From the NCBI GenBank assembly GCA_017514805.1, contig JAFWIP010000002.1, forward strand, positions 100,696 to 164,695: DNA of 64,000 nt, given 5' to 3'. Both the position numbers and the translations under genes were made by a program. Positions 9,279 through 18,313 of this stretch are shown here, piece by piece. The notes under the pieces were generated by a model, which searched no databases, had not been told where the DNA came from, and saw only the letters and a program-made list of their open reading frames with translations. Each line of letters opens with the position of its first letter. The first letter of the stretch is position 1. Origin of the DNA: Candidatus Saccharimonadota bacterium. Lineage in GTDB: Bacteria > Patescibacteriota > Saccharimonadia > Saccharimonadales > Saccharimonadaceae.

Positions 9279-12200
9279 ATGGACGGTGGTGGTGACGGAG
9301 ACTACTTCAAACAAGACGGCGATTTTCGTGACGCCGGCGATTCTAATGCTGAACCAGAACAGACCAACCGCGGCTACAAAGATCTAGTATCTATGGATAA
9401 GGTCCGCAAAGACCTTGCCGACAATCCCGAAAAAGTTGCAGACTTAAGAAAACGGTATCTAGGCGACAAATCGGACAAAAAAGACTTCCTGAAAAACGGC
9501 GAAAAAGCCGCCAGCAAAGATCCGAATGGCGGTGGTCGCGGAGGCGACAAAGACGCCTCTCTTCGCGAGAAGGAAGACAACGTCGGCTCAGAAAATGACG
9601 ATAGTAGTGCCGGTAAAATAAAGAATTCTGTTAAGGGTGTCCAGGATATCAAGTCCGGCAAAGTCGGAAAAGGCGTCGGTCGCATCATGAAATCCGGCCC
9701 GCTCGGTATTATTATTGCGGGTCTGTTATTGTTTAGTGGCGCAAGCTTCTTTGGCCAATCCGCCATGGGCTTCAATCTCATTGCTGTTCTCCAGGGCGAG
9801 TACGGCGATATGGGCTCAAGCCTCTTCGCGCGCGAGAAGTACTTCATGCGCTGGCAGCTTCGCCCAAGCTCTCGCCAAACTAGCGCCGAAGCGGACGACT
9901 TCGTCGCGAAGCATTCGAAGATATATCAGAAATTTACCGGCAAAGACGAGAACTATTTTAAACTCACCAGCAAGCAGAAGAAAAAGTTCAATAAAGCTCA
10001 TATTAGCGTAGTACGAGACGATGTTGCTGCTAATGATTATGTTTTGAAATTTACGAGGGGTGACGGTAGTGAAATTATAGCAGTGGCAGATTCTAATCAG
10101 GTTGGAGATAATCGCTATTTATTAAAGGACTTGCTTGATACTGACCCGGAATTCAAGGCCGCCTATGATACCGGTACGGCGACATGGAAAAATCCGGTTG
10201 CGCAATGGTTTGACAAAAAAGCTTCAGCATTTATGAAGCGTCTCGAGATGTCGCGCAATCGACTGAAGGGATTATTCGAGAAAAATAATGCTAATAGCTC
10301 CGAAAACGTCGAGGCATTTGAGGGGGTTGCGAAAAATGCAGTGGGCGACGGCGACGTTGAGGGGAAAACCGGCTCTGGCTCGCTTGAAGAGACTAGTACG
10401 ACAAATAAGGATGGCTCGGTTGATACTTCTTACAGCTCTGGCGAAGATGGCGAAGCTAGTCTTAATCTCAAAAAAGGCGACGATGTTGATACCACGAAGA
10501 AGAAATTAGAGGATTTTGCTGGTGAGAGCGGCGTTGGTGGCAAGGTGGCAAAAGCGACTAAAGCTTTAGCTAATGGCGCTTGCACGGTGGCGGGAATTAT
10601 TGGTGCAATTAATATGTTTGTTATAGCAAGTGAGGCGCAACAAATTCGTGACTTTGCGAGCATGATTTTGGAGGGTGAACAAAAGAATCAGGTCGAAACA
10701 AGTGGCGAGGGCTCTATCAACATAATCAATAATAGCCTAACGAAGAAAAAGAAAACATCCTACTTAACGAAAAATAACGAGAAGGTAGAGATGTACGGAA
10801 GCGCAATGGAGGCAAATTTAGTGTCGTCTGCGTTTGGAAAGAAAATTCCGAACGGGAACGATCCTAGCGTTAACTCATTTAGCCTTACTGATAGCATGGA
10901 TACTATTATGACAAAGCTGGGTAGTTCTATGGAATCATTCAAGGCATGTACGTATGCTAGGATGGGGGCCGCATTGCTCGATTCGGCTCTTGATGTCGCG
11001 GATCTGGCCGCCAAGGGCGGATCAATTGCGGCATGTGTTGCCGGGGGTATAGAGACACTTGGCGGTGCCTGTATTCCATTCCTTATCGAACTTGGGGTTA
11101 CTATCGGTAAATCTTGGGCTGCAAATCTATTGATAAAAGAGATAGTTACTAAAGTTACGGAGTTTATGCTGCCAAAAATTGTCACAATATTGGCGCGGGA
11201 CCTGACAACGAATATTGGCGGTGTCGATGCGGGGAACGCATTAGTTGGTGGTTTTGCTCAATTTTCAATGCTAAACTTTCAATCTGGCGGCGGCGCAGTC
11301 GCCTCGAAAGAAACGTATATAACACACATACAAGAAAAAGATAAGTACATTGCCGACTTAGCAGAATCAGAGCGCGCCAAGCGAAGTCCGTTTGATCCAA
11401 CATCGCCGTACACTTTCCTAGGTTCATTACTGACGAAAGCATCGCCACTCCTCGTCGGCACGAGCTCAATAAGTAGTGGAATTAATAATTTCAATAATCT
11501 TGCATCCGAGTCTATTGCATCAATTATGCCAAGCGCATCTGCAACCAGTGCTGCATTAACTGCCGAAAATGAAGAAAAATTCACTTCAAAATATTGTCCA
11601 TACATCTCCGCAATTGGCGGCATTGCTACCCCGGGTTGCTATCCTCGTATGATTACTGACTATAAGACTATAAATATGGACCCTGCAGAAGTGACAAAGA
11701 AAGTCAGCGAATTGGGGAATGGTAAAAACTTTGATCTATCTAAAGAAGATGAAGATACGCCGACTATAAATGAGGATATGAATGACAGTAAGTTGATGAA
11801 ATTCTTGTTATTAAGTCAGCGTGCTATCACGACTTTCGGGCTTGCAGATGAAAACATAAAGAATGCAATCGATTCTGGTGCTGGTACGCTCGAATCATCA
11901 ATACCGGTTTGGGGTGGCTTCACCGATATGCTCACGAATAATAAGTATCTTAACAATCTTGGAATTATTTCAGGCGAATCTCTAGTTGCTAAAGATATGC
12001 CGGAGGGCAGTCTTGGCGAGGACGCATTTACCTGGGAAGAAGCGAAGTATTATCAGCGCTTCATAGAAGACCAACGCCTAGCAGAGAATATGGGCCTAAT
12101 AGAGGAGTCTAGCGTTTCGGTGGCGCTCAGGCACTATTACGAAAAACACCCAATTGATACGTCTTACGAGGGCATGCTTGCATATTATAGCGGCATGACG

Positions 12201-12413
12201 AAAGAGCATGTAGCTGATGTTATGGATATTATGGAAGGCATGCTATGGCTAGCAGATTATGATCCTAGTGATTTCTATCCATACAAAAGCAATAATGGCG
12301 TGATTACTATAAAAGAAAACAAGATAAAAGATGATGAAAAAATAGAGACGCTTAGCTCTATTGTTCCAAATACTATATACTTAGCGTATCGCCAAGAGTA
12401 TTACATTTCGTGA
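9279..12413 (+). CDS. Large membrane protein of unknown function
   Basis: The start at 9279 follows TATAAT (9263-9268) by 10 nt with no SD, so a leaderless start is likely; the longer open frame from 8997 runs through the divergent promoter and is not credible. The 1044-aa product has a charged, Gly/Asp/Lys-rich N-terminus of about 130 aa, a TM segment near 140-165, a soluble domain, further hydrophobic segments near 430-450 and 560-630, and a long mostly polar C-terminus. It recalls large membrane proteins annotated hypothetical in Saccharibacteria. It is divergent from the LGFP operon. Confidence 0.7.
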   Translation: MDGGGDGDYFKQDGDFRDAGDSNAEPEQTNRGYKDLVSMDKVRKDLADNPEKVADLRKRYLGDKSDKKDFLKNGEKAASKDPNGGGRGGDKDASLREKEDNVGSENDDSSAGKIKNSVKGVQDIKSGKVGKGVGRIMKSGPLGIIIAGLLLFSGASFFGQSAMGFNLIAVLQGEYGDMGSSLFAREKYFMRWQLRPSSRQTSAEADDFVAKHSKIYQKFTGKDENYFKLTSKQKKKFNKAHISVVRDDVAANDYVLKFTRGDGSEIIAVADSNQVGDNRYLLKDLLDTDPEFKAAYDTGTATWKNPVAQWFDKKASAFMKRLEMSRNRLKGLFEKNNANSSENVEAFEGVAKNAVGDGDVEGKTGSGSLEETSTTNKDGSVDTSYSSGEDGEASLNLKKGDDVDTTKKKLEDFAGESGVGGKVAKATKALANGACTVAGIIGAINMFVIASEAQQIRDFASMILEGEQKNQVETSGEGSINIINNSLTKKKKTSYLTKNNEKVEMYGSAMEANLVSSAFGKKIPNGNDPSVNSFSLTDSMDTIMTKLGSSMESFKACTYARMGAALLDSALDVADLAAKGGSIAACVAGGIETLGGACIPFLIELGVTIGKSWAANLLIKEIVTKVTEFMLPKIVTILARDLTTNIGGVDAGNALVGGFAQFSMLNFQSGGGAVASKETYITHIQEKDKYIADLAESERAKRSPFDPTSPYTFLGSLLTKASPLLVGTSSISSGINNFNNLASESIASIMPSASATSAALTAENEEKFTSKYCPYISAIGGIATPGCYPRMITDYKTINMDPAEVTKKVSELGNGKNFDLSKEDEDTPTINEDMNDSKLMKFLLLSQRAITTFGLADENIKNAIDSGAGTLESSIPVWGGFTDMLTNNKYLNNLGIISGESLVAKDMPEGSLGEDAFTWEEAKYYQRFIEDQRLAENMGLIEESSVSVALRHYYEKHPIDTSYEGMLAYYSGMTKEHVADVMDIMEGMLWLADYDPSDFYPYKSNNGVITIKENKIKDDEKIETLSSIVPNTIYLAYRQEYYIS

Positions 12414-12418
12414 CATGG

Positions 12419-12448
12419 AAAAAGGCGCTTGACTGGAAGCGCCTTTTT
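12419..12448. terminator. Bidirectional intrinsic terminator
   Basis: A 12-bp perfect stem (AAAAAGGCGCTT with AAGCGCCTTTTT) and a 6-nt loop, with A-run and T-run on the two sides. It serves the 1044-aa protein gene and the convergent lipoprotein gene. Confidence 0.9.
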
Positions 12449-12485
12449 GTAAGCATATTACGCAAAACTAGGTTTTAATGCAAAA

Positions 12486-13277
12486 CTATCTAGATACAAT
12501 ATACGCACCACCAGTTTCAGAAACTCTTGGAAAACCAACGTCTGCTACCCATCTGGTATGTGGTTCATAAACGCAATTTTCTACTAAGAATGTAAACAGT
12601 ACTATTTGTTCGTAATTAATTTTATAACAAGCATTGTCTGCAAGACTAACCCAATATACGGGCATTGAGCTATCTAATGCGTCTTCTCTAGAAAAGGCAA
12701 GCTCAGTCTCTGATCCGTAAGAGGATAAATAAATAGTGTAGAAGTTCTGGTTGTCTAAGTCTTCGAGCGATATTGTCGATTCTCCGTCAGAACTCCTAAA
12801 TGTGCACTGCTGCCTTTCCTCTAAGTCTGTGCCAGTTGGTTCAAAACCTAAACTCTTTGCTATTCCAGCAATGTCTACGCCGTAGCTTGAATACTGTGCC
12901 GAATACACAATATAATCATCGATATTTGTGTGAAGATTAATAATGTGTCCGTCAATATCATAGCTATACTGACCAGTTGGCGCTGAAGTTGTAGCTTCAG
13001 TTGTTGCCTCGGTGGTTACTTCTGTTGTCGATTCAGTTGTAGCTTCTGTTGTTGCCTCAGTTGTTGCTTCAGTGATGTTTACGCCAGGGTCAATATCGAA
13101 ATCTGGCTCATCGACCTGAATTGCATCATACTTCTCAGTAGAGAGCTCTTCAGTTGTCATTTTAGACTCCTGCTTAGCTTCTCCACAACCATTAAGTGAC
13201 AGTATAAAGATAAATAATGCTATGCTTACTACCATTTTTCTATAGGCAGCAAGCTTAAATGTTGAATTCTTCTTCAT
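12486..13277 (-). CDS. Lipoprotein with TTEA-repeat linker
   Basis: The start at 13277 is preferred over one 21 nt upstream because GGAAG lies 8-9 nt before it. The signal peptide ends in LSLNGC, a lipobox-like site. A Thr/Glu-rich linker follows, with tandem ATTE units near residues 75-100, then a roughly 160-aa domain I do not recognise. Such TTEA linkers are common in lipoproteins of Clostridia-like Firmicutes, so transfer is plausible. Codon use is more AT-rich than in the neighbouring dus gene. It has its own consensus promoter and a hairpin-bearing leader. Confidence 0.7.
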   Translation of the reverse strand: MKKNSTFKLAAYRKMVVSIALFIFILSLNGCGEAKQESKMTTEELSTEKYDAIQVDEPDFDIDPGVNITEATTEATTEATTESTTEVTTEATTEATTSAPTGQYSYDIDGHIINLHTNIDDYIVYSAQYSSYGVDIAGIAKSLGFEPTGTDLEERQQCTFRSSDGESTISLEDLDNQNFYTIYLSSYGSETELAFSREDALDSSMPVYWVSLADNACYKINYEQIVLFTFLVENCVYEPHTRWVADVGFPRVSETGGAYIVSR

Positions 13278-13425
13278 ATAGCTCACTTCCTTTCTCATAC
13301 AAATACTAAATACCTAAGAATCCAAAAAATGCTTTACTTCCTATAGAATCTCGAAATGTTCTATCTAGTAAGCAAAGCAGCTACTAAATTACTATCATTA
13401 TATCACACCTTGCTTTATCTGTCAA
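13278..13425 (-). promoter_or_regulatory. Consensus promoter and attenuator-like leader of lipoprotein gene
   Basis: On the minus strand, TTGACA (13420-13425), a 17-bp spacer and TATAAT (13397-13402) form a near-perfect sigma70-type promoter. The roughly 113-nt leader contains a hairpin whose outer arms are 13370-13379 and 13330-13339 (one mismatch), with an inner stem, followed at once by six U (13324-13329). This has the shape of an intrinsic terminator inside the leader, so attenuation is possible. Confidence 0.6.
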
Positions 13426-13444
13426 GCTATTGTATCGTAAGGAT

Positions 13445-14380
13445 ATGAATTTTTGGTCTCAGTTTCCGAAGGGTTTTGCTTGTCTCGCGCCAATGGAGGG
13501 CGTGACAGATATTGCCTTCCGCCAGGTTGTCGCCAAGGCTGCGCGCCCGGACATCTTTTTTACTGAGTTCACCAATGTTAATAGCTATTCTAGCGAGAAG
13601 GGTAGGCCAAATGCGCTCGAGCGTCTAAAATTTGAACCGCAAGAGCAGCCAATTGTTGCGCAAATCTGGGGCAAGAATCCCGAAATGTTTGCCGAGACCG
13701 TAGCGGCCGTTCGCGACCTCGGTTTTCAGGCGGTAGATATTAATATGGGCTGCCCGGATCGCCATGTTGTCGCTACTGGCGGCGGTTCTGGTCTCATTCG
13801 CACGCCTGAGCTTGCCGTCGAAATCTTGCGCGCCGCACAAAAAGTCGAGGGCATTACTGTATCTGTTAAAACTCGCCTCGGCTATACGAAGACCGACGAA
13901 TGGAAGCCATGGCTTAGCACGCTGCTGAATGAGCACCCAGCCGCCCTTACGATCCATCTCCGCACCAAGAAGGAAATGTCGAAAGTCGATGCTCACTATG
14001 AACTCGTCCCAGAAATTGTTGCGCTAAAAAATGAGCTTTCGCCAGAGACGAAACTTATTATTAATGGCGATATCAAGTCAGCTGCCGATGCGCAGAAATT
14101 TGTCGAGCAGGGCGCCGATGGCATTATGATTGGCCGCGGTGTATTTCAAAATCCGTTTTGCTTCGAGCGCGAGCCGCAAGAGCACAGCCGCGAGGAGCTC
14201 CTCGATCTTATGCGCTACCATCTTGACCTCTATGAGAAATACGACCTCCAGCCATACGACCCGCTCAAGCACTTCTATAAGATTTACATCAATAATTTCC
14301 CAGGCGCCAGCGACCTTCGCGCTGAACTAATGACAACTAAAACCATCGCCGAGGCTCGCGCGATTATTGACGAGCTATGA
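13445..14380 (+). CDS. dus: tRNA-dihydrouridine synthase
   Basis: A 311-aa FMN-dependent enzyme reducing uridine in tRNA D-loops. It shows the TIM-barrel start LAPMEGVTD at about residues 14-22, the active-site NMGCPDRHV with Cys103, and the phosphate-binding GADGIMIGRG near the C-terminal third. I use the ATG at 13445; a TTG 15 nt upstream is an alternative. The stop overlaps the next start (ATGA). The specific Dus subtype cannot be assigned. Confidence 0.93.
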   Translation: MNFWSQFPKGFACLAPMEGVTDIAFRQVVAKAARPDIFFTEFTNVNSYSSEKGRPNALERLKFEPQEQPIVAQIWGKNPEMFAETVAAVRDLGFQAVDINMGCPDRHVVATGGGSGLIRTPELAVEILRAAQKVEGITVSVKTRLGYTKTDEWKPWLSTLLNEHPAALTIHLRTKKEMSKVDAHYELVPEIVALKNELSPETKLIINGDIKSAADAQKFVEQGADGIMIGRGVFQNPFCFEREPQEHSREELLDLMRYHLDLYEKYDLQPYDPLKHFYKIYINNFPGASDLRAELMTTKTIAEARAIIDEL

Positions 14381-15126
14381 AAAAGACGATTCTATTAATT
14401 CACGGACTACGCGGCGACCATCATGGCCTCGCTGCGCTCGCTAAAGAACTTGAGCAAAAAGGCTACAATGTAATTAATCCAGACCTTCCGGGATCTGGTG
14501 ACCGCGCTGAGCTCGATGATAAAACTCTCGATGGTTATGCCGAGTGGTTTCATAAAAACTATGGCAACAAGAACTATTACATCGCCGCACATTCGATGGG
14601 CTCGATTATTGTGTCGCATTATCTCGCCAAATATCCGAAGGATAAAGTTCAGCGCCGTGCCATTTTTATTTCGCCAATTTTCCGCACCAAATCCGGCCAG
14701 AGAACAAGCAATATATTATATGCACTTAGTTCTGGCGCGCTTCATATTCTGCCGAAGAAACCGCGCTATGCCTTCATGCGCAGCAAACCGGTCTCGTTTT
14801 GTATTTCGCATTTTTTGACCGCTGATAAAACGCGGCAAAAAGAAATTGATCAGCTCCACTATAAGTATTCTGGACGTTTTGCTTCTGCTGCAAGCCTCCT
14901 CGCCGATATGAAAATCTCTATGAAAGCGCAGACCGTCCTGCCAGAGAATAAAGATGTTCTGTACATTATTGGTAACAAAGATCGCCTAACCAAGGCTAAG
15001 CTCGCCCGCACGCGCGCTGCTGAATATGGCGCAAATTATACTGAACTTGCCGGCGCTGGCCATCTCGTGAACTACGAGCAGCCAGCCGAACTCGCCGAAG
15101 CAATTGACGATTTTATCCGCGCGTAA
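14377..15126 (+). CDS. Alpha/beta hydrolase
   Basis: A 249-aa alpha/beta-hydrolase-fold protein. The oxyanion HG motif (LLIHGLRG) is at residues 6-13, the nucleophile elbow AHSMGS has Ser73, an acid candidate lies in IGNKDRLT, and the catalytic His is in GAGHLVNYE. The substrate is unknown; the nearest look is serine aminopeptidase/monoacylglycerol-lipase-like enzymes. It is translationally coupled to dus by a 4-nt overlap. Confidence 0.88.
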   Translation: MKKTILLIHGLRGDHHGLAALAKELEQKGYNVINPDLPGSGDRAELDDKTLDGYAEWFHKNYGNKNYYIAAHSMGSIIVSHYLAKYPKDKVQRRAIFISPIFRTKSGQRTSNILYALSSGALHILPKKPRYAFMRSKPVSFCISHFLTADKTRQKEIDQLHYKYSGRFASAASLLADMKISMKAQTVLPENKDVLYIIGNKDRLTKAKLARTRAAEYGANYTELAGAGHLVNYEQPAELAEAIDDFIRA

Positions 15127-15149
15127 AACTACCGACACGCTTCGCGCCG

Positions 15150-15257
15150 AACTTCCGAAGGTTTTCTTACGCCATGTCCTCGCTCCGCAACTTCCGAAGA
15201 TTTTTTGAGTCATATACCACCACTTCGCAACTTCCGAAAACGTAACGAACTTCCGGA
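15150..15257 (+). repeat. Left arm of mirror-image AACTTCCGAA array
   Basis: Four copies of AACTTCCGAA start at 15150, 15189, 15229 and 15248 (the last AACTTCCGGA), all in + orientation, with spacings 39, 40 and 19. Flanking bases are partly conserved with the right arm read in reverse complement, for example GCAACTTCCGAAGATTTTTT around 15187-15206. Confidence 0.9.
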
Positions 15258-15307
15258 GCGTGAATAATTATACTTATGCTTGCTAATGAGGAGCGCGGCC
15301 ATAAAAT

Positions 15308-15649
15308 ATGAGCATGAATAATAATTATTATCGTGAGTTATGGTTTACTTTGCGCGGACTTGAGCGCCTATTCGGCGTGAATCGCAATAGTCTATGCTAC
15401 CGCCTAAAGCGGCTAGAAGATTATGGTGCCATCTATCCTAGGAATCATAAAAAGGTGCTATTCCGGCACAATGAGGGTGATCGCGAAGTTGCCCGAGATA
15501 TAAATATATATGACATTTTTGCCACTCGCGAGTTGGCAAATACTTACGATACGATTCGCGCGAGGAGCATCGTCAATCGCTGCGATGACATTATTAGATG
15601 GAATGACGATGCCGATTATTCAAACGTGAAATCTCGCGTCATCGATTAA
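15308..15649 (+). CDS. RhuM-like HTH protein
   Basis: A 113-aa protein. Residues about 8-45 (LWFTLRGLERLFGVNR...) resemble the N-terminal DNA-binding helix-turn-helix of RhuM/virulence-type and phage antirepressor proteins. Residues about 55-95 keep the RhuM-like pattern EGDREVARD...IYD...ARSIV...IIRW, though shortened. RhuM-family proteins are about 300 aa, so this is a mini-version. It is bracketed by mirror-symmetric repeat arrays beginning 50 nt before and 57 nt after the gene. It may bind them, either for autoregulation or as part of a mobile element. Confidence 0.65.
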   Translation: MSMNNNYYRELWFTLRGLERLFGVNRNSLCYRLKRLEDYGAIYPRNHKKVLFRHNEGDREVARDINIYDIFATRELANTYDTIRARSIVNRCDDIIRWNDDADYSNVKSRVID

Positions 15650-15706
15650 CCGGCCTCTCCGTAATGGTGTACTGATTGCATTTTATGTCATCGGCTCACC
15701 AATCTT

Positions 15707-15857
15707 TTCGGAAGTTCGTCGTGTTTTCGGAAGTTGTGGAGTGAGGGGGATGGCATGAAAAAATCTTCGGAAGTTGCCAAAAGGCAGAGAACGGCACGAA
15801 CAAACCTTCGAAAAATACTAAAAAGACAGAACACAACCTAAATAATCATCGGAAGTT
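15707..15857 (-). repeat. Right arm of mirror-image AACTTCCGAA array
   Basis: Copies of TTCGGAAGTT, the reverse complement of the left-arm repeat, start at 15707, 15726 and 15766, with a decayed copy at 15807 and a 9/10 copy at 15848. Spacings are 19, 40, 41 and 41, mirroring the left arm outward from the gene. Confidence 0.88.
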
Positions 15858-15902
15858 TGGAACGTCAAGCGAAGCTTCTCTAAATGCGGTATAATTACAG
15901 TA

Positions 15903-17171
15903 ATGAAAATTGTCATTTCTACCGACATTTATTACCCGATGATTAATGGCGTGGCGGTCTTTTCGCGCAACCTCGCCGCTGGCTTAAAGAAACGCGGCCA
16001 CAAAGTTATGGTCCTCGCGCCAAGCATCGACGGTAAATTTAAAGTCGAAAAAGATGAGGAATATGGCTTCACAATCGTGCGCCTAAAATCCTTCAAAATC
16101 CATGTATATCCAGACCAAATCAATAAAGTGCCAGAGGCAAAAGATTTCCTCGGCGTCAAACTCCCAAAAGTCTATTACAAGAATGGCCTTAATGTTAGCC
16201 TAAATTGCTACCGCACAATCAAGCGCGTTCTCGACGATTTTCAGCCGGATATTATTCATGATCAAACCCCAGGCCCAGTGGCGCTAGCTGTTTTTCGCTA
16301 TGCGAAGAAACGCAACATTCCACTCGTGTCCACTGATCACGCTTACCCAGACAACCTCACGCAGCAGCTTAAACTTCCGCGCGTCGCAAAGAAGCCAATC
16401 AATTCTATGATGAATAAATATTTCGTGAGCTTCTTGAAGCGCAGCGAATATGCCACCATGCCGACCGAGCAGGCTGTCGCGGATCTTATCCCCAACAAGC
16501 GCAAACCATTCAAGGTCCCGGTCGAAGCGCTCAGCAACGGCATCGATCTTTCGCGTTTTGCGAAGGGCAAAGCAAATAAAGAAATCTATGACGAATATGG
16601 CATTCCAAAGACCAAGCCAATCGTGCTTTACGTCGGCCGCGTAGATCCAGAAAAATCGCTCGACATTTTGATGAGTGCATATATTAAAGCGCATGAAAAA
16701 GTTCCAGACGTGCATCTCGTTGTCGTCGGCGACGGTACGGCCCGTCCAAAACTTGAGGCGCAAATCGCGAAAGCCGGCCTCAGTGATCAAGCGCATTTTC
16801 TCGGCCGCGTGATTGGCGATAATCTTCCGCAACTTTACCGCACGGGCACAGTTTTTGCGATTACTAGCAAGACCGAAACCCAGAGTATTGTTTTGATGGA
16901 AGCGATGGCGAGTGGCCTACCATGTGTCGCTGTCGATGCTGGCGCAATTCATGAACTTGTAAAGACGAACAAAAACGGCTATTTATGTAAAGCCGATGAC
17001 ATCAACGCAGTCGCAAGCAGCTTAGTAAAAATTCTCACTGACAAAGATCGCCGCGCGGCGATGTCGGACGAAAGCGTTAAGCGCGCCGCCAAGCACGACA
17101 TTAGCCATACGCTTACTCGCATGGAAGAGATTTATCAGGAAGTGCTAGATAATCGCGAAAGGGCGGAATAG
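15903..17171 (+). CDS. Family 4 glycosyltransferase
   Basis: A 422-aa GT-B fold glycosyltransferase. The N-terminus (STDIYYPMINGVAVFSRNLA) has the acceptor-domain glycine motif, the middle has VLYVGRVDPEKSL, and the C-terminal donor site has SKTETQSIVLMEAMASGLP, with both Glu of the E-x7-E motif. Closest in style to lipid or phosphatidylinositol hexosyltransferases of Gram-positive bacteria. TATAAT at 15890-15895 lies 7 nt from the ATG, so transcription should start at the start codon itself. The stop overlaps the next gene's GTG. Confidence 0.88.
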   Translation: MKIVISTDIYYPMINGVAVFSRNLAAGLKKRGHKVMVLAPSIDGKFKVEKDEEYGFTIVRLKSFKIHVYPDQINKVPEAKDFLGVKLPKVYYKNGLNVSLNCYRTIKRVLDDFQPDIIHDQTPGPVALAVFRYAKKRNIPLVSTDHAYPDNLTQQLKLPRVAKKPINSMMNKYFVSFLKRSEYATMPTEQAVADLIPNKRKPFKVPVEALSNGIDLSRFAKGKANKEIYDEYGIPKTKPIVLYVGRVDPEKSLDILMSAYIKAHEKVPDVHLVVVGDGTARPKLEAQIAKAGLSDQAHFLGRVIGDNLPQLYRTGTVFAITSKTETQSIVLMEAMASGLPCVAVDAGAIHELVKTNKNGYLCKADDINAVASSLVKILTDKDRRAAMSDESVKRAAKHDISHTLTRMEEIYQEVLDNRERAE

Positions 17172-17932
17172 TGGCGATTCCAAAAATCATCCATTACGTT
17201 TGGGTTGGCACGGCGCCAATTCCGGAACAAGACCAGAAGTATATCGAAGGCTGGCAAAAGCTCAATCCGGACTTCAAAATTAAACGCTGGTCTGAAAAAG
17301 ACATCGACCTAAAGAAATATCCACTAGTTAAAAAAGCCCTCGACGAAAAACGCTGGGCGCTCGCCGCAGATATTATCCGTATGTATGCCGTCTATGAAGA
17401 TGGCGGTTTCTATTTTGATACGGACGTCGAATTGCTCAAGCCGCTCGCCGAACTGACGAAATACAAGGCTATCGCGGGTTGGGAATCAAACTTCTGGTTT
17501 ACGACGGCTGCATTCGGTGCGGAAAAACATTCGCCATGGATTGCGAAAATTCTAAAGCGTTATGAACTTGCCAATCCAAAGCAAAAAATCACGACCAACA
17601 CTTTCTTAAAAACTGTTCATAGCCCATCAGTCTACGCGCAGGATTTCTGGCCACTTCAACTTGATGGCGAGACGCGCGTATATAATGATGAGTTCGCAGT
17701 TTTTTCGCGCGAATATTTTAGTCCGAAGCATTACATGACCGGCAAGGACGAGCGCACGAAAAACACAATTGCTTTTCATCATTATGCGTCGACTTGGCAT
17801 ACGCGCATTGAGGCTTTCAAAAACTTTGCCAGCCGCACGGGCTATAAAACGCTCGGCCCAAAAAACTTTGCCAAACTTGAGCGCCAGTTTAATCGCAAAC
17901 TTGAAAAACAAATTCGCAAGGAGCTTCCATGA
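17171..17932 (+). CDS. Family 32 (OCH1-like) glycosyltransferase
   Basis: A 253-aa protein with the Gly_transf_sug/GT32 pattern: IPKIIHYVWVG at the N-terminus, ALAADIIRMYAVYEDGG, and the DxD-type metal/nucleotide motif YFDTDVE near residues 80-90. It transfers a hexose to a glycan or glycolipid on the cytoplasmic side; the acceptor is unknown. The start is GTG at 17171, overlapping the upstream TAG, and its stop overlaps the LexA-like gene by 4 nt. It forms an operon with the GT4. Confidence 0.88.
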   Translation: MAIPKIIHYVWVGTAPIPEQDQKYIEGWQKLNPDFKIKRWSEKDIDLKKYPLVKKALDEKRWALAADIIRMYAVYEDGGFYFDTDVELLKPLAELTKYKAIAGWESNFWFTTAAFGAEKHSPWIAKILKRYELANPKQKITTNTFLKTVHSPSVYAQDFWPLQLDGETRVYNDEFAVFSREYFSPKHYMTGKDERTKNTIAFHHYASTWHTRIEAFKNFASRTGYKTLGPKNFAKLERQFNRKLEKQIRKELP

Positions 17933-18288
17933 ATACGCCAACAAAAAAACAGCAAAAAATTCTCAAGTTCATCCAGGATTTCACGATCGAGCACGACTAC
18001 TCGCCGTCATATCGCGAGATTCAGCGCGCGCTCGGTCTCAGTTCAGTCTCGGCAGTAGCAGAGCACATTTCGAATTGCGAAAAGGCGGGTTTCCTGAAGA
18101 AAATCCCAAACGCCGCTCGCACGCTAGAAGTGATTCCGCTTGAGACCCACGAGGAGACGCAAAAGTTATTCCAGAAGCATATTGCGGAGCTAGAAACGAA
18201 GCTCGCAGACGATCCGGAAAACCAAAGTATAAAGGACGATCTTGCGACATTAAAGGCTGCCGCGAAACTGCTAAACCTCGCAATTTAA
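17929..18288 (+). CDS. LexA-type winged-helix protein lacking the protease domain
   Basis: A 119-aa protein. Residues 1-65 match the LexA DNA-binding domain (KKQQKILKFIQDF, SPSYREIQRALGL, then a recognition helix and wing). The C-terminal 50 residues are a charged coiled coil instead of the S24 autoprotease domain, so RecA-stimulated self-cleavage is impossible. It is translationally coupled to the GT32 gene, which suggests an autoregulator or local regulator rather than a normal SOS repressor. Confidence 0.8.
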   Translation: MNTPTKKQQKILKFIQDFTIEHDYSPSYREIQRALGLSSVSAVAEHISNCEKAGFLKKIPNAARTLEVIPLETHEETQKLFQKHIAELETKLADDPENQSIKDDLATLKAAAKLLNLAI

Positions 18289-18313
18289 GCAAAAAATGGT
18301 ATAATAATTAAAA

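Noticed and set aside
15140..15860. CRISPR array
   Set aside because: The repeat is only about 10 bp, spacings are not uniform (19 and 40), orientation flips around a gene, and no cas genes are present.
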